Position numbers and translations under genes: made by a program. The notes beneath the pieces were generated by a model that made no database searches, was not told the origin of the DNA, and saw only the letters and a program-made list of their open reading frames with translations. Positions 26,414 through 35,423 of a stretch of DNA of 64,000 nt are shown piece after piece. The stretch comes from Roseibium sp. MMSF_3412 (GTDB lineage Bacteria; Pseudomonadota; Alphaproteobacteria; Rhizobiales; Stappiaceae). The stretch covers positions 1-64,000 of the forward strand of contig NZ_JASHJI010000001.1 in assembly GCF_030733265.1 (NCBI RefSeq), written 5' to 3'. Position 1 is the stretch's first letter; the number at the start of each line of letters is the position of its first letter.

Positions 26414-27525
26414 TGCGCAGCTCCCTTCGATTTGAAGATGGACAGCCGCCCGTAAAAGGTTTCCGACACGAGAATGACGAGGAACAAAAGCCCCTGAAGC
26501 ACCAGGACCGTTGCATCCGGCAGATCCATGCGCCTCTGCACCAGACCGCCGGAGGCTGCAATGCCACCGAGGAAAATGGCAACGGGAACGATCACGAGCG
26601 GATTGTGACGGGCGAGAAAAGACACAAGGATGCCGGTAAAGCCATAGCCGGCGATCAGCGATGCATTGGCCTTGCCGTGGATCGCGGCAACCTCAAAGAA
26701 ACCGGCCAGACCGGCACAGGCACCGGCAATCGCACAGGAGACCACCATCAGGCGTCCGACCGGGAGCCCCTGCGCCTGCGCGGCTCTCAAATTGCCGCCG
26801 GCGATCTGCGCGGCGAAGCCGAACGTGGTCCGGTTCATCACCAGGTAGAGCACACCGCACAGAAGGACACCGACCAGGAGACCCCAGTGCACGTCCGTTC
26901 CCGGAATGACGCCGATCATGTTTTCCGATCCGATCGGCTTGGTCGATGGTTTGTTCGGATCGGACGGATCCCGAAGTGCGCCTTCGACAAAGAAATTCAG
27001 GATCGAAACCGCGATGTAGAACATCAGGAGAGAGGCGATTGTCTCGTTCACGCCGCGATAGTGCCGCAGGGCACCGACGCAGCCGATCCAGATTGCTCCG
27101 GCCACCATGCCGGCGAACGCCATGATGGCGAGCATCGGCAAGCCGGGCATCCAGCCGATCATCGGTATGGCGATCGCGGCAGAAGCAAATCCGCCAAGCA
27201 CAAGAGCGCCCTCTCCACCGATAATGACGAGGCCGAGGCGTGCCGGAATGGCAACGCACAGCGCGGTGAAAATCAGCGGCGCGGCACGCACCAGCGTGTT
27301 CTGCCAGGAAAAACTGGTGCCGAAACCCCCGCGCCAGACATGCGAAAAGAACTCCGCCGGCGACTTGCCGAGCGCGAACAGAAATACTGAAAAAAGCACG
27401 CCCGAAAAGACGAGTGCCAGAAGTGGAATAACCACGTATTCGGACGAGCGCCTGAGGCGCTCCAGAAGATCATTCGACATGCCGGACTGAACGGCGATGC
27501 CGGGCGTTTCCGTGGTATCTGCCAT
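26410..27525 (-). CDS. ABC importer permease (nucleoside/BMP type), subunit 1
   Basis: The 371-residue BPD_transp_2 permease has roughly ten hydrophobic helices. The conserved 'RLGLVIIGGEGALVLGGFASAA' segment resembles the coupling region seen in the other permease. The N-terminal ~35 residues are cytoplasmic and polar. It follows the binding-protein gene after a 118-base gap that contains a GC-rich hairpin. Such hairpins after binding-protein genes often lower downstream expression relative to the abundant periplasmic component. Confidence 0.88.
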   Translation of the reverse strand: MADTTETPGIAVQSGMSNDLLERLRRSSEYVVIPLLALVFSGVLFSVFLFALGKSPAEFFSHVWRGGFGTSFSWQNTLVRAAPLIFTALCVAIPARLGLVIIGGEGALVLGGFASAAIAIPMIGWMPGLPMLAIMAFAGMVAGAIWIGCVGALRHYRGVNETIASLLMFYIAVSILNFFVEGALRDPSDPNKPSTKPIGSENMIGVIPGTDVHWGLLVGVLLCGVLYLVMNRTTFGFAAQIAGGNLRAAQAQGLPVGRLMVVSCAIAGACAGLAGFFEVAAIHGKANASLIAGYGFTGILVSFLARHNPLVIVPVAIFLGGIAASGGLVQRRMDLPDATVLVLQGLLFLVILVSETFYGRLSIFKSKGAAQ

Positions 27526-27592
27526 ACCGTTTCCCTGAGATTGGCCGGCCGTGCGTTAACGCAACTACGGCCGCGCCGAAATGTTCGCTCCC

Positions 27593-27624
27593 CCGGCGGC
27601 CAGCCCTTTGAGACAAGCCGCCGG
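27593..27624 (-). promoter_or_regulatory. Intercistronic hairpin after the BMP binding-protein gene
   Basis: CCGGCGGC (27593-27600) pairs with GCCGCCGG (27617-27624) across a 16-base loop, just after the binding-protein stop at 27644. No T run follows on the minus strand, so mRNA protection or attenuation is likelier than full termination. A second inverted repeat (GGCCGT/ACGGCC) lies at about 27546-27572. Confidence 0.5.
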
Positions 27625-27643
27625 TGGAGAGGTCAAATGCGCC

Positions 27644-28756
27644 TCAGGTGATCGAACCGACGACGCCCTCGATCAGGTAGTCGGTCTGGTCCAGGGAAGG
27701 CTCGTAGTTGTCGAAGCTTGCCCCTGCGGCGAGCAACGGTGATCCGTCCTGCTTGTTGATGGGGCCGACAAAGATCGGCTTGCCCGCCTTGACGTCCGCC
27801 CGTGCCGCGTCGGCGGACGCGATCGCCGCTTCCGAAGCGCCGGCGCCGTAAGGTGTGGAGCGGACGAAGTCGACATCAAATCCACCGCCGGTAAAGTTCG
27901 GCAACGGCTGGCCTTCGGCGAGGTTTGCGGCAAACATCTTGTAGATCGTTTCCCACTTGTATTCTGCGCCGGTGATGAAGCCCTTGGGTGCCAGCGGCGC
28001 TTGCGAGGCGTTGTGGCCGCAACATTTGATACCGCGCGATTCCGCCGTTTCGATCACCACTTTCGGACCGTCGACATGACAGGTCAGGACATCGCACCCG
28101 GCATCCACGAGCGCGTTGGCAGCCTCTGCTTCGCGCACCGGCATTGACCATTCGCCGGTGAAAATCACCTGGACCGTGGCTTCCGGATTCACCTTGCGTG
28201 CACCAAGAAGGAAGGAGTTGATGTTGCGCAGCACGGTGCCGATCGGCTTGGCGGCGACGAAGCCGAGCTTGTTGCTTGTGGTCGACAGGCCGGCAGCAAC
28301 GCCGTTCACGTAGTGCGCCTGGTCGAGATAACCGAAATAGCTGCCCGCGTTTTTCGGGTCGGCTTCGGTCCACAGCGGTGCTGCGTGCCGGAATTCCACG
28401 TCTGTGTATTTGCCTGCCAGATCCAGAACGAACGGTTTGTAGTACCCGAAGGACGTCGCGAAAATCAGCTTGGCGCCATCGAGATTGATCATGGATTCCA
28501 TGGACTTCTCGACCGCGACCGTTTCAGGCACGTTTTCTTCCTCAACCACGGTCACACCCGGAACGTCCTTGAGCGCGGCCGCTGCAACGGCATGCGCCTG
28601 GTTCCAGCCAAAATCGTCGCGCGGTCCGACATAAACAATGCCGACCGTGAGGTCTGATGCATGCGCCAGCCTTGAGAGGCCACCTGCCGAGAGAGCGGCC
28701 AGCCCGGCTGCCGACGACTTCAGCATGTTGCGGCGTGAAAGTTCAAACTTTGACAT
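27644..28756 (-). CDS. BMP-family ABC importer substrate-binding protein (Tat-exported)
   Basis: The 370-residue periplasmic binding protein starts at ATG 28756 (GGAGG five bases upstream). An alternative upstream start at 28816 would lie at the inferred transcription start and is rejected. The N-terminus 'LSRRNMLKSSAAGLAALSAG' is a twin-arginine signal. The mature part shows the BMP/PnrA pattern ('GIVYVGPRDDFGWNQAHAVA', 'CHVDGPKVVIETAESRGIK'). BMP proteins normally bind nucleosides or related small N-compounds; here a ureide (biuret/triuret) ligand is suggested by the operon. Confidence 0.88.
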   Translation of the reverse strand: MSKFELSRRNMLKSSAAGLAALSAGGLSRLAHASDLTVGIVYVGPRDDFGWNQAHAVAAAALKDVPGVTVVEEENVPETVAVEKSMESMINLDGAKLIFATSFGYYKPFVLDLAGKYTDVEFRHAAPLWTEADPKNAGSYFGYLDQAHYVNGVAAGLSTTSNKLGFVAAKPIGTVLRNINSFLLGARKVNPEATVQVIFTGEWSMPVREAEAANALVDAGCDVLTCHVDGPKVVIETAESRGIKCCGHNASQAPLAPKGFITGAEYKWETIYKMFAANLAEGQPLPNFTGGGFDVDFVRSTPYGAGASEAAIASADAARADVKAGKPIFVGPINKQDGSPLLAAGASFDNYEPSLDQTDYLIEGVVGSIT

Positions 28757-28821
28757 TACGTCCTCCGTTTTATGACGAAGCCATGCGTCATCGCCCGCTC
28801 CGTTTTTCTTCGACATGATTT

Positions 28822-28837
28822 TGCAATCCCCGTGCCA
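28822..28837 (-). promoter_or_regulatory. Sigma-54 promoter of the biuret/formamidase operon
   Basis: On the minus strand the sequence TGGCACGGGGATTGCA matches the -24/-12 consensus at every fixed position, with correct GG-to-GC spacing. Transcription would start near 28811, giving a leader of about 55 bases before the ATG at 28756. This implies RpoN and an activator such as NtrC, i.e. induction by nitrogen limitation. An AT-rich tract at 28860-28915 lies just upstream, where activators or IHF would bind. Confidence 0.88.
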
Positions 28838-29012
28838 TTTCCCCGCAAGTTCAACCCCTTAAAGGATTTTCATTTAAATTATTGATTTTATTATATTTTT
28901 TTGATTCTTTTTGATGCGATTGAACACACACCTCTCCTGTGCGCCGGGACTTGCGACCGACGCTTTTGCCTATTTTTCAGCCTCTAAGGTTTTCTGGCTA
29001 ATTTTTCATCAT

Positions 29013-29990
29013 TTAACTGTTCAAGTCTCGGGCGGCCCTGACCGGTTCATAGCTCGCGTCCAGCCTTGTTTTCAGGTAGTCCGCGCCGGAAATCGCCGGG
29101 TACTTCGCCTGCTCTCCCTCGCGCAGGCATCCTGGCAGACAGGCAACTTCCGCCTCCGGATTGGGGTCGAGAAAAAACGCGATGGAGTATCGTTCCCGGC
29201 TACCTGAATTGACGACACGATGCGGCGTGGAGACATAGACGTCGTTGGTCCAGCGCATCAGGCAGTCGCCGATGTTGCAGACGAAAGCACCTTCGATTGT
29301 CGGGGCCTTCAGCCAGACACCGTCGCGCCGCTGCACCTCCAGACCTCCGACCTCGTCAGGCAACAAGATGGTGATATTGCCGTAGTCGGTATGGGTGCCC
29401 GCACCGATCTGGCCGGCTTCGGCGTTCGACGGCTGCGGCGGGTAATGCAACAGGCGAAGTGTCGCCATGGGTGCATCAAGCTTGTCTTCGAAGAAATCGC
29501 GTTCCACGCCAAGGTCAACGGAGATGGCCTCGTGCAGCCTCCTTCCGAGCGCCCAAACCTCGTTGAAGTAGCTCAGCAAGGTCTCCTTCCAACCTGGCAG
29601 GTCCGGCCACTGGTTTACCGCCCGGAACGGTTCACCGGCGACTATTCTCGGGTCATCCGGCGCAAGGTCCAGTCCGATATTGAAGGCCTCCTTGAGGTCC
29701 GAAGGTTTCGACGGGTCGAGATTTTCTCCCTTCATGGGGACGTAGCCGCGATTGGTTTTGAAGAAATCCCTGGTGAGCGCCATCTTGGCATCGAGCGGCT
29801 CGCCGAAAAGCTGGTGCGCCGCCTTGAAGGTCCGTTCAATCAACGCGGCCTCGACGCCATGGTTCCTGACGTAGAAGAAGCCGATCTCACGAGCCGCGTG
29901 CCCGATTTCCGAAGCAACGGCTGCCACCCCTTCCTGCGTCCCCCCCGCAAGGGGGGCCAGATCGATTACGGGAAGACCCTGGTCTGTCAT
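29013..29990 (-). CDS. 2-oxoglutarate/Fe(II)-dependent oxygenase, isopenicillin-N-synthase family
   Basis: The 325-residue product has the DIOX_N domain ('LPVIDLAPL', 'GFFYVRNHGV') and the double-stranded beta-helix oxygenase domain. Iron ligands are visible as His-x-Asp in 'GTHTDYGNITILL' and the distal His in 'STPHRVVN'. The 2-oxoglutarate anchor Arg-x-Ser is in 'RYSIAFF'. It is the last gene of operon II, 23 bases after atzF. Relatives hydroxylate nucleobases, amino acids or plant hormones; the substrate here is unknown, though coexpression with allophanate hydrolase suggests oxidation of an N-heterocycle or N-alkyl ureide. Confidence 0.85.
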   Translation of the reverse strand: MTDQGLPVIDLAPLAGGTQEGVAAVASEIGHAAREIGFFYVRNHGVEAALIERTFKAAHQLFGEPLDAKMALTRDFFKTNRGYVPMKGENLDPSKPSDLKEAFNIGLDLAPDDPRIVAGEPFRAVNQWPDLPGWKETLLSYFNEVWALGRRLHEAISVDLGVERDFFEDKLDAPMATLRLLHYPPQPSNAEAGQIGAGTHTDYGNITILLPDEVGGLEVQRRDGVWLKAPTIEGAFVCNIGDCLMRWTNDVYVSTPHRVVNSGSRERYSIAFFLDPNPEAEVACLPGCLREGEQAKYPAISGADYLKTRLDASYEPVRAARDLNS

Positions 29991-30013
29991 CTTGTCACCG
30001 GACGTTCCTTGTT

Positions 30014-31837
30014 TTATTCCGCCGCCACGACCGGCTGCGCATTGTTCACATCTTCCATATAGGTGCGCCAGCTGCCGAGATGTGAAATGTTCTCCGCCCC
30101 TTCCGCACCAACGGCTTCACAAACAAAGCCGGTCACCTTGCTTCCATCGAGCAGTTCAACGGTGCCAAGTCCGAGAGGAGCCGGAATACCGGAAAGAAAA
30201 CCGCCGACCTCCGCCTTCGGAAGTGTCCAGATTTCAAGCTCTATTTCCCGGCCAGACCCCGGTGCTCCGCGCACAAGTCCCGGCCGTTTCGGCGGGCCAC
30301 CTGCCAGGGCATAAAGCGAATAGGCATCGCTTGTTCTGGAGCTTTTCAGAAATCTCCCGCCGCGCCCGGTCAACTCGCTATTCAGCGCCATTCCGGACAT
30401 ATGCGCCCCGCAGACGGCAACGGCGATTTCATCGGGCATTGCCAGAAGCGGGCGTGCCACCGGCTCCGGTGCGGCCCAACCTGTCGCGCCGAGGGAATGA
30501 GGCGCCATTTTCTCCAGTTCGATACCGAGTGATGCGATCATCCCGTCCTGTCCCGCCGATGCCAGCAGCGTGACGCTGCCGGGCCGTCCGTCCGAGCGTG
30601 CGGATACCGGCAGGGCAAGACCGCACATATCCAGGAGATTGACGAAATTGGTGTAGGTGCCATTTCGCGAGTTCGGACCGACAGGGTCGGCTTCAAGATC
30701 GGCCACGGAGTAGAACGTCGGAATTGTCGGCACGCACAGGAGATCAAGTGCAGCCAGAACCGGTTCCGTCTTGCGCGCCAGTTCCTTGAGCCGGTAGATG
30801 CCCCGGAATGCATCGGTCGCGCTTAGATCCAGGGCTGCGCCGACGATTTTCCGGGTCACCGGATGGACGGCATCGGGATCGTCACGCATCAGGTCCTCGA
30901 TCACCGTATGCCTTTCCGCCACCCACGCGCCCTCGTAAAGCATGTGCGCGACATCGTAGAAGGGTGTGAAATCGACTTCGATGATATCGGCCCCATACTC
31001 CTTCAAGAGAGCGACCGTGTCGCGGAAGGATTGTTCCTGGATGCCGTCACCGAAAAACTCGATTGATGCCGCATCGGGTATGCCGATCTTGAGGCGGGAC
31101 GGCGACGCCGCAAGATCCCTCACGGCAATCTCTCTCGAATAGGCATCCTTTTCGTCGAAACCAGCCGCGGCCTGGAACACAGTGTAGGCGTCCTCAACGG
31201 TCAGGGCGAAAATCGAGATCGTATCGAGGGTGCGGCAGGCCGGAACAACGCCGCTTGCGGACAGGGACCCGAGTGTCGGCTTGAGACCGACAATGTTGTT
31301 GAGCGCGGCCGGGACACGCCCCGATCCAGCCGTGTCGGTTCCAAGGGAAAAACTGACGATTCCGTGTCCGACCGCAACGGCAGATCCGGCAGACGAACCG
31401 CCTGGAACAATCGCCGGGTCGACAGAGTTCTTCGGCGGCTGAAAGGGTGAGCGGACGCCGACGAGACCGGTCGCAAACTGGTCGAGATTGGTCTTGCCGA
31501 TCAGAAGCGCGCCTGCCTCGCGGAGTTTGTGCACGACAAATGCATCCTCATCTGCGTCATAGGCATAGGCCGGGCATGCGGCCGTCGTCGGTTTTCCCGC
31601 GACATCGATGTTGTCCTTGATGACGAACGGCACACCCCAAAGCGGTTTTCGCGCGTCGTAAGCGCCCAAGGCAGTGGCTTCCTGCAGCACCTCTTGCTTG
31701 TCGCACAGGAGAATGAAGATCCCCGGATCGTCGACGGCCGCGATCCGGCGGTAGACTTCCTCGACAACCTTTGTCGGGCTGACACCGTCTTCATAAGCGG
31801 TTTTCAGCGAGGCAAGCGTAAAAGGAAGGTCGAACAT
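30014..31837 (-). CDS. atzF: Allophanate hydrolase AtzF
   Basis: AtzF hydrolyses allophanate (and dicarboxyurea) to ammonia and CO2, the final step of biuret and s-triazine use. The 607-residue product starts at ATG 31837 with GAGG six bases upstream; a TTG four codons earlier is less likely. The amidase triad is Lys74 (VIKDNID), Ser148 (GGSSAGS) and Ser172 (TDTAGSG). A C-terminal domain of ~150 residues ('VAVCGAHMSGMALNSEL...GRFLKSSRTSDAYSLYAL') is the AtzF-specific extension. It is cotranscribed with a Dpp-like importer. Confidence 0.93.
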   Translation of the reverse strand: MFDLPFTLASLKTAYEDGVSPTKVVEEVYRRIAAVDDPGIFILLCDKQEVLQEATALGAYDARKPLWGVPFVIKDNIDVAGKPTTAACPAYAYDADEDAFVVHKLREAGALLIGKTNLDQFATGLVGVRSPFQPPKNSVDPAIVPGGSSAGSAVAVGHGIVSFSLGTDTAGSGRVPAALNNIVGLKPTLGSLSASGVVPACRTLDTISIFALTVEDAYTVFQAAAGFDEKDAYSREIAVRDLAASPSRLKIGIPDAASIEFFGDGIQEQSFRDTVALLKEYGADIIEVDFTPFYDVAHMLYEGAWVAERHTVIEDLMRDDPDAVHPVTRKIVGAALDLSATDAFRGIYRLKELARKTEPVLAALDLLCVPTIPTFYSVADLEADPVGPNSRNGTYTNFVNLLDMCGLALPVSARSDGRPGSVTLLASAGQDGMIASLGIELEKMAPHSLGATGWAAPEPVARPLLAMPDEIAVAVCGAHMSGMALNSELTGRGGRFLKSSRTSDAYSLYALAGGPPKRPGLVRGAPGSGREIELEIWTLPKAEVGGFLSGIPAPLGLGTVELLDGSKVTGFVCEAVGAEGAENISHLGSWRTYMEDVNNAQPVVAAE

Positions 31838-31862
31838 CTTAATCCTCAAAGTCTCTCAATTC

Positions 31863-33515
31863 TCATTCGGCCGCGGAACTGGCCGGTTCTTGCAAGGCAG
31901 GCGGTACCGGCGCTGCGGCCAGCAGTTCCTGCGTGTAGGCGTGGGACGGGGTCTGCATGACCTTTGCCGCCGGCCCTTCCTCAACGATTTCACCGTCCCG
32001 CATCACGATGACATAGTCGCACAGAAGCCGGACAACATGCAGATCATGGCTGACGAAGAGATAGCTGATGCCAAGCTTGGCGCGCAGATCGACCAGCAGG
32101 TTCAAAACGATCGCCTGAATGGAAACATCGAGTGCCGCCGTCGGTTCGTCGAGGATGAGGAACTCGGGTTCAAGCGCAATGGCCCTTGCAATGCCGACGC
32201 GGGCCTTTTGCCCGCCGGAAAGCTGATGCGGAAACCTGTCGAGCAGGGTTCTCGGCAGTCCGACAAGATCAGCCAGTTCGCCGACCCGTTCCTTGCGTTC
32301 GCGCCGGGACAGGCCACCGAGACGCGCCAGCGGTTCCTCGATGGAATGCCGCGCCGTGTGCCTCGGATTGAAGCTGTCAGTTGCGTCCTGGAACACCATC
32401 TGGATCTTGGCCCTGCGCGGGTCCCGGGCGAAGTTTTTCGCCGGCGTATTTGCGAGATCTTCGCCGTCGAAGAGGATCTCGCCGGATGTCGGATCGGCGA
32501 GACGCACGAGGATGGATGACGTCGTTGACTTGCCGCAGCCCGATTCACCGACCAGGCCGACGCTCTGACCTTTCATGACGGAAAAGGAAATGCCCTTCAC
32601 CGCATGCACCGGTCCTGACTTTCCCTGGTAGGTCTTCACCAGATCCCTGACCTCCAGCAGAGGCGTGTCGGACACCGGCAGAACAGGTTCAGGCGTTCGT
32701 TGCTCGGCCGGCAGGAGCGCGCGAATCCCGGCACCGGCCCTTGGGGTCGCATCGACGAGCTTGCGGGTGTAAGCGTGCTGCGGCGCTGTAAACAGGCGCT
32801 CTGCGCTGCCTTCTTCGACCACCTCGCCGTCTTTCATTACGACGATCCTGTCGCAGTATTGCGCGGCAAGGCCGAGATCGTGCGTGATCACCATGGCGCT
32901 CATGCTGCGTTCGGCAATCAATTCCGCGATGAGATCCATCACAGCCTTCTGCGTGGTGATATCGAGACCTGTCGTCGGTTCATCGGCGATCAGCAGTTTC
33001 GGATCACAGGCCAGGGCAAGCGCAATCACCACGCGCTGGCACATGCCGCCGGATAGCTCGAACGGATAGGCATTGTAGCGCGCCTCCGCGTCACGGATCT
33101 TGACCGCCTCCAACGCCTTGATCGCTTCTGCCTTCGCGTTGGAGCGGGTCGCCCTGGAATGACGGCGCAGTACATCCTCGATCTGGTGCCCGACCTTGCG
33201 GATCGGATTGAGCGCGGCGCGCGGGTTCTGAAAGATCATCGAGATCTCGCGGCCGCGCAAATCCCGCATCGTGCTCTCGCGGACGGAGTTCAGATCGATA
33301 CCGCCGTAGCTGAGCGCACCCCCGGTGATGCTTCCGTTCCTGTCCAGCAAACGCATCAGGGCATAGGAGGTCACGGATTTACCGGAACCGGATTCACCGA
33401 CGATGCCGAGGATCTCACCCTTGTCGATCTCGAGCGAAACACCCCTGACGGCATCGACGCTGCCGCGCCGCGTCTGAAAGGCGACCTTCAGACCTTGTAT
33501 GGAAAGAAGGCTCAT
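31863..33515 (-). CDS. Oligopeptide-type ABC importer, fused dual ATPase
   Basis: The 550-residue product fuses DppD-like and DppF-like ATPases. Walker A motifs are 'GESGSGKS' and 'GESGCGKS'; signatures are 'LSGGMCQ' and 'LSGGQKA'. The start is ATG 33515, overlapping the permease stop (ATGA); the frame upstream of it is not homologous. Both halves carry the peptide-transporter-specific region after the D-loop ('FTAPQHAYTRKLVDATPR', 'MQTPSHAYTQELLAAAP'). It drives uptake with the two permeases and the family-5 binding protein encoded upstream. Confidence 0.92.
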   Translation of the reverse strand: MSLLSIQGLKVAFQTRRGSVDAVRGVSLEIDKGEILGIVGESGSGKSVTSYALMRLLDRNGSITGGALSYGGIDLNSVRESTMRDLRGREISMIFQNPRAALNPIRKVGHQIEDVLRRHSRATRSNAKAEAIKALEAVKIRDAEARYNAYPFELSGGMCQRVVIALALACDPKLLIADEPTTGLDITTQKAVMDLIAELIAERSMSAMVITHDLGLAAQYCDRIVVMKDGEVVEEGSAERLFTAPQHAYTRKLVDATPRAGAGIRALLPAEQRTPEPVLPVSDTPLLEVRDLVKTYQGKSGPVHAVKGISFSVMKGQSVGLVGESGCGKSTTSSILVRLADPTSGEILFDGEDLANTPAKNFARDPRRAKIQMVFQDATDSFNPRHTARHSIEEPLARLGGLSRRERKERVGELADLVGLPRTLLDRFPHQLSGGQKARVGIARAIALEPEFLILDEPTAALDVSIQAIVLNLLVDLRAKLGISYLFVSHDLHVVRLLCDYVIVMRDGEIVEEGPAAKVMQTPSHAYTQELLAAAPVPPALQEPASSAAE

Positions 33516-34396
33516 GAGCGTTGCCGGGGGTCGACAATGTCGCGCAGCCCGTCTCCCAGAAGATTGAAAGTGAACACGGCAAACATGAGCGCCAGCCCCG
33601 GGAAGATGGCCAGCCACCATTCACCGGAAACGATGAAGTTCGCACCCTCGGCGACCATGATCCCCCATTCGGCGGTCGGCGGCCGCACCCCGAGACCAAT
33701 AAAGCTCAGGCCGGCAGCATTCAGGATCGCCCAGCCGAGGTTGAGCGACACCTGCACCATCATGGGTGGCAGCGCGTTTGGAAAAATGTGCAGGGCAAGA
33801 ACCTGGATATCCGAATTACCGGCGAGTTTTGCCGCCTGCGCGAAACCCGCATCGCGCCTGATGTTGACTTCCGCCCTGACGAGGCGCGCGTAAAAGGGGA
33901 TGTTGATGACCGCAGTAGCGTAAACGATGTTTTCCACCGTGTTGCCGAGCGCTGCGACGATACCCATTGCCAGTACGAACAACGGAAAGGCCATGATCGT
34001 GTCGAAAAGGCGGTTCAGTACAGCATCAAGCCAGCCGCCCCAGTATCCGGCGATACTGCCGAGCACAGACCCGATCACGAAGGACAGCGCGACCGCCGCA
34101 ACGGAGATCGCAAGATCGAGCCGGGTTGCGACCACGACACGGCTGAGAACATCGCGGCCGAGATTGTCGGTGCCGAACCAGTGGTCGAACGACGGCGGCT
34201 GAAGCGCGCGTGCGGCATTGGATTGCAGCGGATCGTAAGGCACCAGGGCCGGTCCCAGAATGCCCGTAAGCAGCAGAACCGCGAACATCGCAAAGGCCAG
34301 CAGCGTGACCGGATTGGATCGCAACACGTAAACGATATGAGCGAACGTGCTGTCGGTCCCTTTTGTTGTCCCCGGTGCGCTTGCCAGATCACTCAT
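33512..34396 (-). CDS. Oligopeptide-type ABC importer permease, DppC-like
   Basis: The 294-residue permease has an N-terminal cytoplasmic segment and about six transmembrane helices. 'LGTDNLGRD'-type 'GTDNLGRDVLSRVV' is the DppC/OppC hallmark. The EAA coupling loop is seen around 'QAAKLAGNSDIQVLALHIFPNA'. The gene overlaps the DppB-like gene upstream and the ATPase gene downstream by four bases each, giving tight translational coupling across the importer. Confidence 0.92.
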   Translation of the reverse strand: MSDLASAPGTTKGTDSTFAHIVYVLRSNPVTLLAFAMFAVLLLTGILGPALVPYDPLQSNAARALQPPSFDHWFGTDNLGRDVLSRVVVATRLDLAISVAAVALSFVIGSVLGSIAGYWGGWLDAVLNRLFDTIMAFPLFVLAMGIVAALGNTVENIVYATAVINIPFYARLVRAEVNIRRDAGFAQAAKLAGNSDIQVLALHIFPNALPPMMVQVSLNLGWAILNAAGLSFIGLGVRPPTAEWGIMVAEGANFIVSGEWWLAIFPGLALMFAVFTFNLLGDGLRDIVDPRQRS

Positions 34397-35421
34397 TTGG
34401 TTTCAAATCCGATGCGCGGATCGATGAGGGTGTAGGTGAGATCGATCACGAGATTGAGGGCAACGAACAGGAGCGCCATCGCCAGCACGAAGCCCTGAAC
34501 GGCGGCATAATCGGATACGACCAGCGCTTCGACCGCGTAGGAGCCGATGCCCGGCCAGGCAAAAACCTTCTCGACCAGAACATTGGCGCCGAGCGTGAAC
34601 GAAAACACCATCCCGAGCGTGGTGATGACCGGCAGCAGCGCGTTGCGGAACGCGTAGGTGAACAGGACCTTGTCTTCGGTCAGTCCGGCGGCACGCGCCG
34701 TGCGGATATAGTCCGAAGACAAGGCGCTCAGCATCGCCGCCCGTGTCATCCTTGCAAGCGGCGCGAGCGTGAACAGAGCCAGCGTGGCGGCCGGCAGCAC
34801 AAGCTGCTTCAGCGCGCCGAGCCAGGTCTCCCAGTCGCCTGCAATGGCTGCGTCGATCAGATAGAACCCGGTCACGTGATCCGGCTCGATATAGATGAAA
34901 TCGAGCCGCCCCAATGGCGAGGGCGCAATCCCGAGGAGATAGTAGAAGACGTAAATCAGCACGACACCGGTGAAAAACGTCGGCAGCGACACGCCGGCCG
35001 TGACAAGAACGCGGCACAGGTGATCCACTGCCGACCCCGGGCGTGTGGCTGCAAGCACGCCGAGAGGGATTGCGATTGAGCATGACAGCAGCAGAGCGGT
35101 CAGTGTGAGTTCAAGCGAGGCCGGAAGCCGGTTTGCCAGATCCTCAAGAACCGGCTGTCCGGTGGACAGCGAATTGCCGAGATCGCCCGTGGCAACATCA
35201 CCGGCATAAATGATGAATTGCTCATAAAGGGGTTTGTCCAGGCCGAGCGCTGTTCTGATTTCGGCAATCGATTCCTCATCGGCGGCCGCGCCGGCGAAAT
35301 AGACCGCCGGGTCACCCGGGAGGGCGCGGGTCAGCAGGAAGCTGACCACGACAACCCCCAGGATCACGGGAATGGCATGTGTGATCCTGACCCCGATTGT
35401 GGACAAGCGCCCGGCCATCAA
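34393..35421 (-). CDS. Oligopeptide-type ABC importer permease, DppB-like
   Basis: The 342-residue permease begins with the DppB/OppB pattern 'IPVILGVVVVSFLLTRALPGDP'. It shows six hydrophobic helices, with the EAA loop in 'IRTARAAGLTEDKVLFTYAFRNALLP'. It starts two bases after the stop of the binding-protein gene. No oddities are visible. Substrate cannot be read from the permease, but atzF downstream suggests a ureide, amino-acid conjugate or other N-rich solute. Confidence 0.92.
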   Translation of the reverse strand: MMAGRLSTIGVRITHAIPVILGVVVVSFLLTRALPGDPAVYFAGAAADEESIAEIRTALGLDKPLYEQFIIYAGDVATGDLGNSLSTGQPVLEDLANRLPASLELTLTALLLSCSIAIPLGVLAATRPGSAVDHLCRVLVTAGVSLPTFFTGVVLIYVFYYLLGIAPSPLGRLDFIYIEPDHVTGFYLIDAAIAGDWETWLGALKQLVLPAATLALFTLAPLARMTRAAMLSALSSDYIRTARAAGLTEDKVLFTYAFRNALLPVITTLGMVFSFTLGANVLVEKVFAWPGIGSYAVEALVVSDYAAVQGFVLAMALLFVALNLVIDLTYTLIDPRIGFETK

Positions 35422-35423
35422 GC

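Noticed and set aside
18746..31837. Complete cyanuric-acid (atzDEF) pathway
   Set aside because: No cyanuric acid hydrolase/barbiturase-like protein is encoded in the window, so the classical pathway cannot be claimed.
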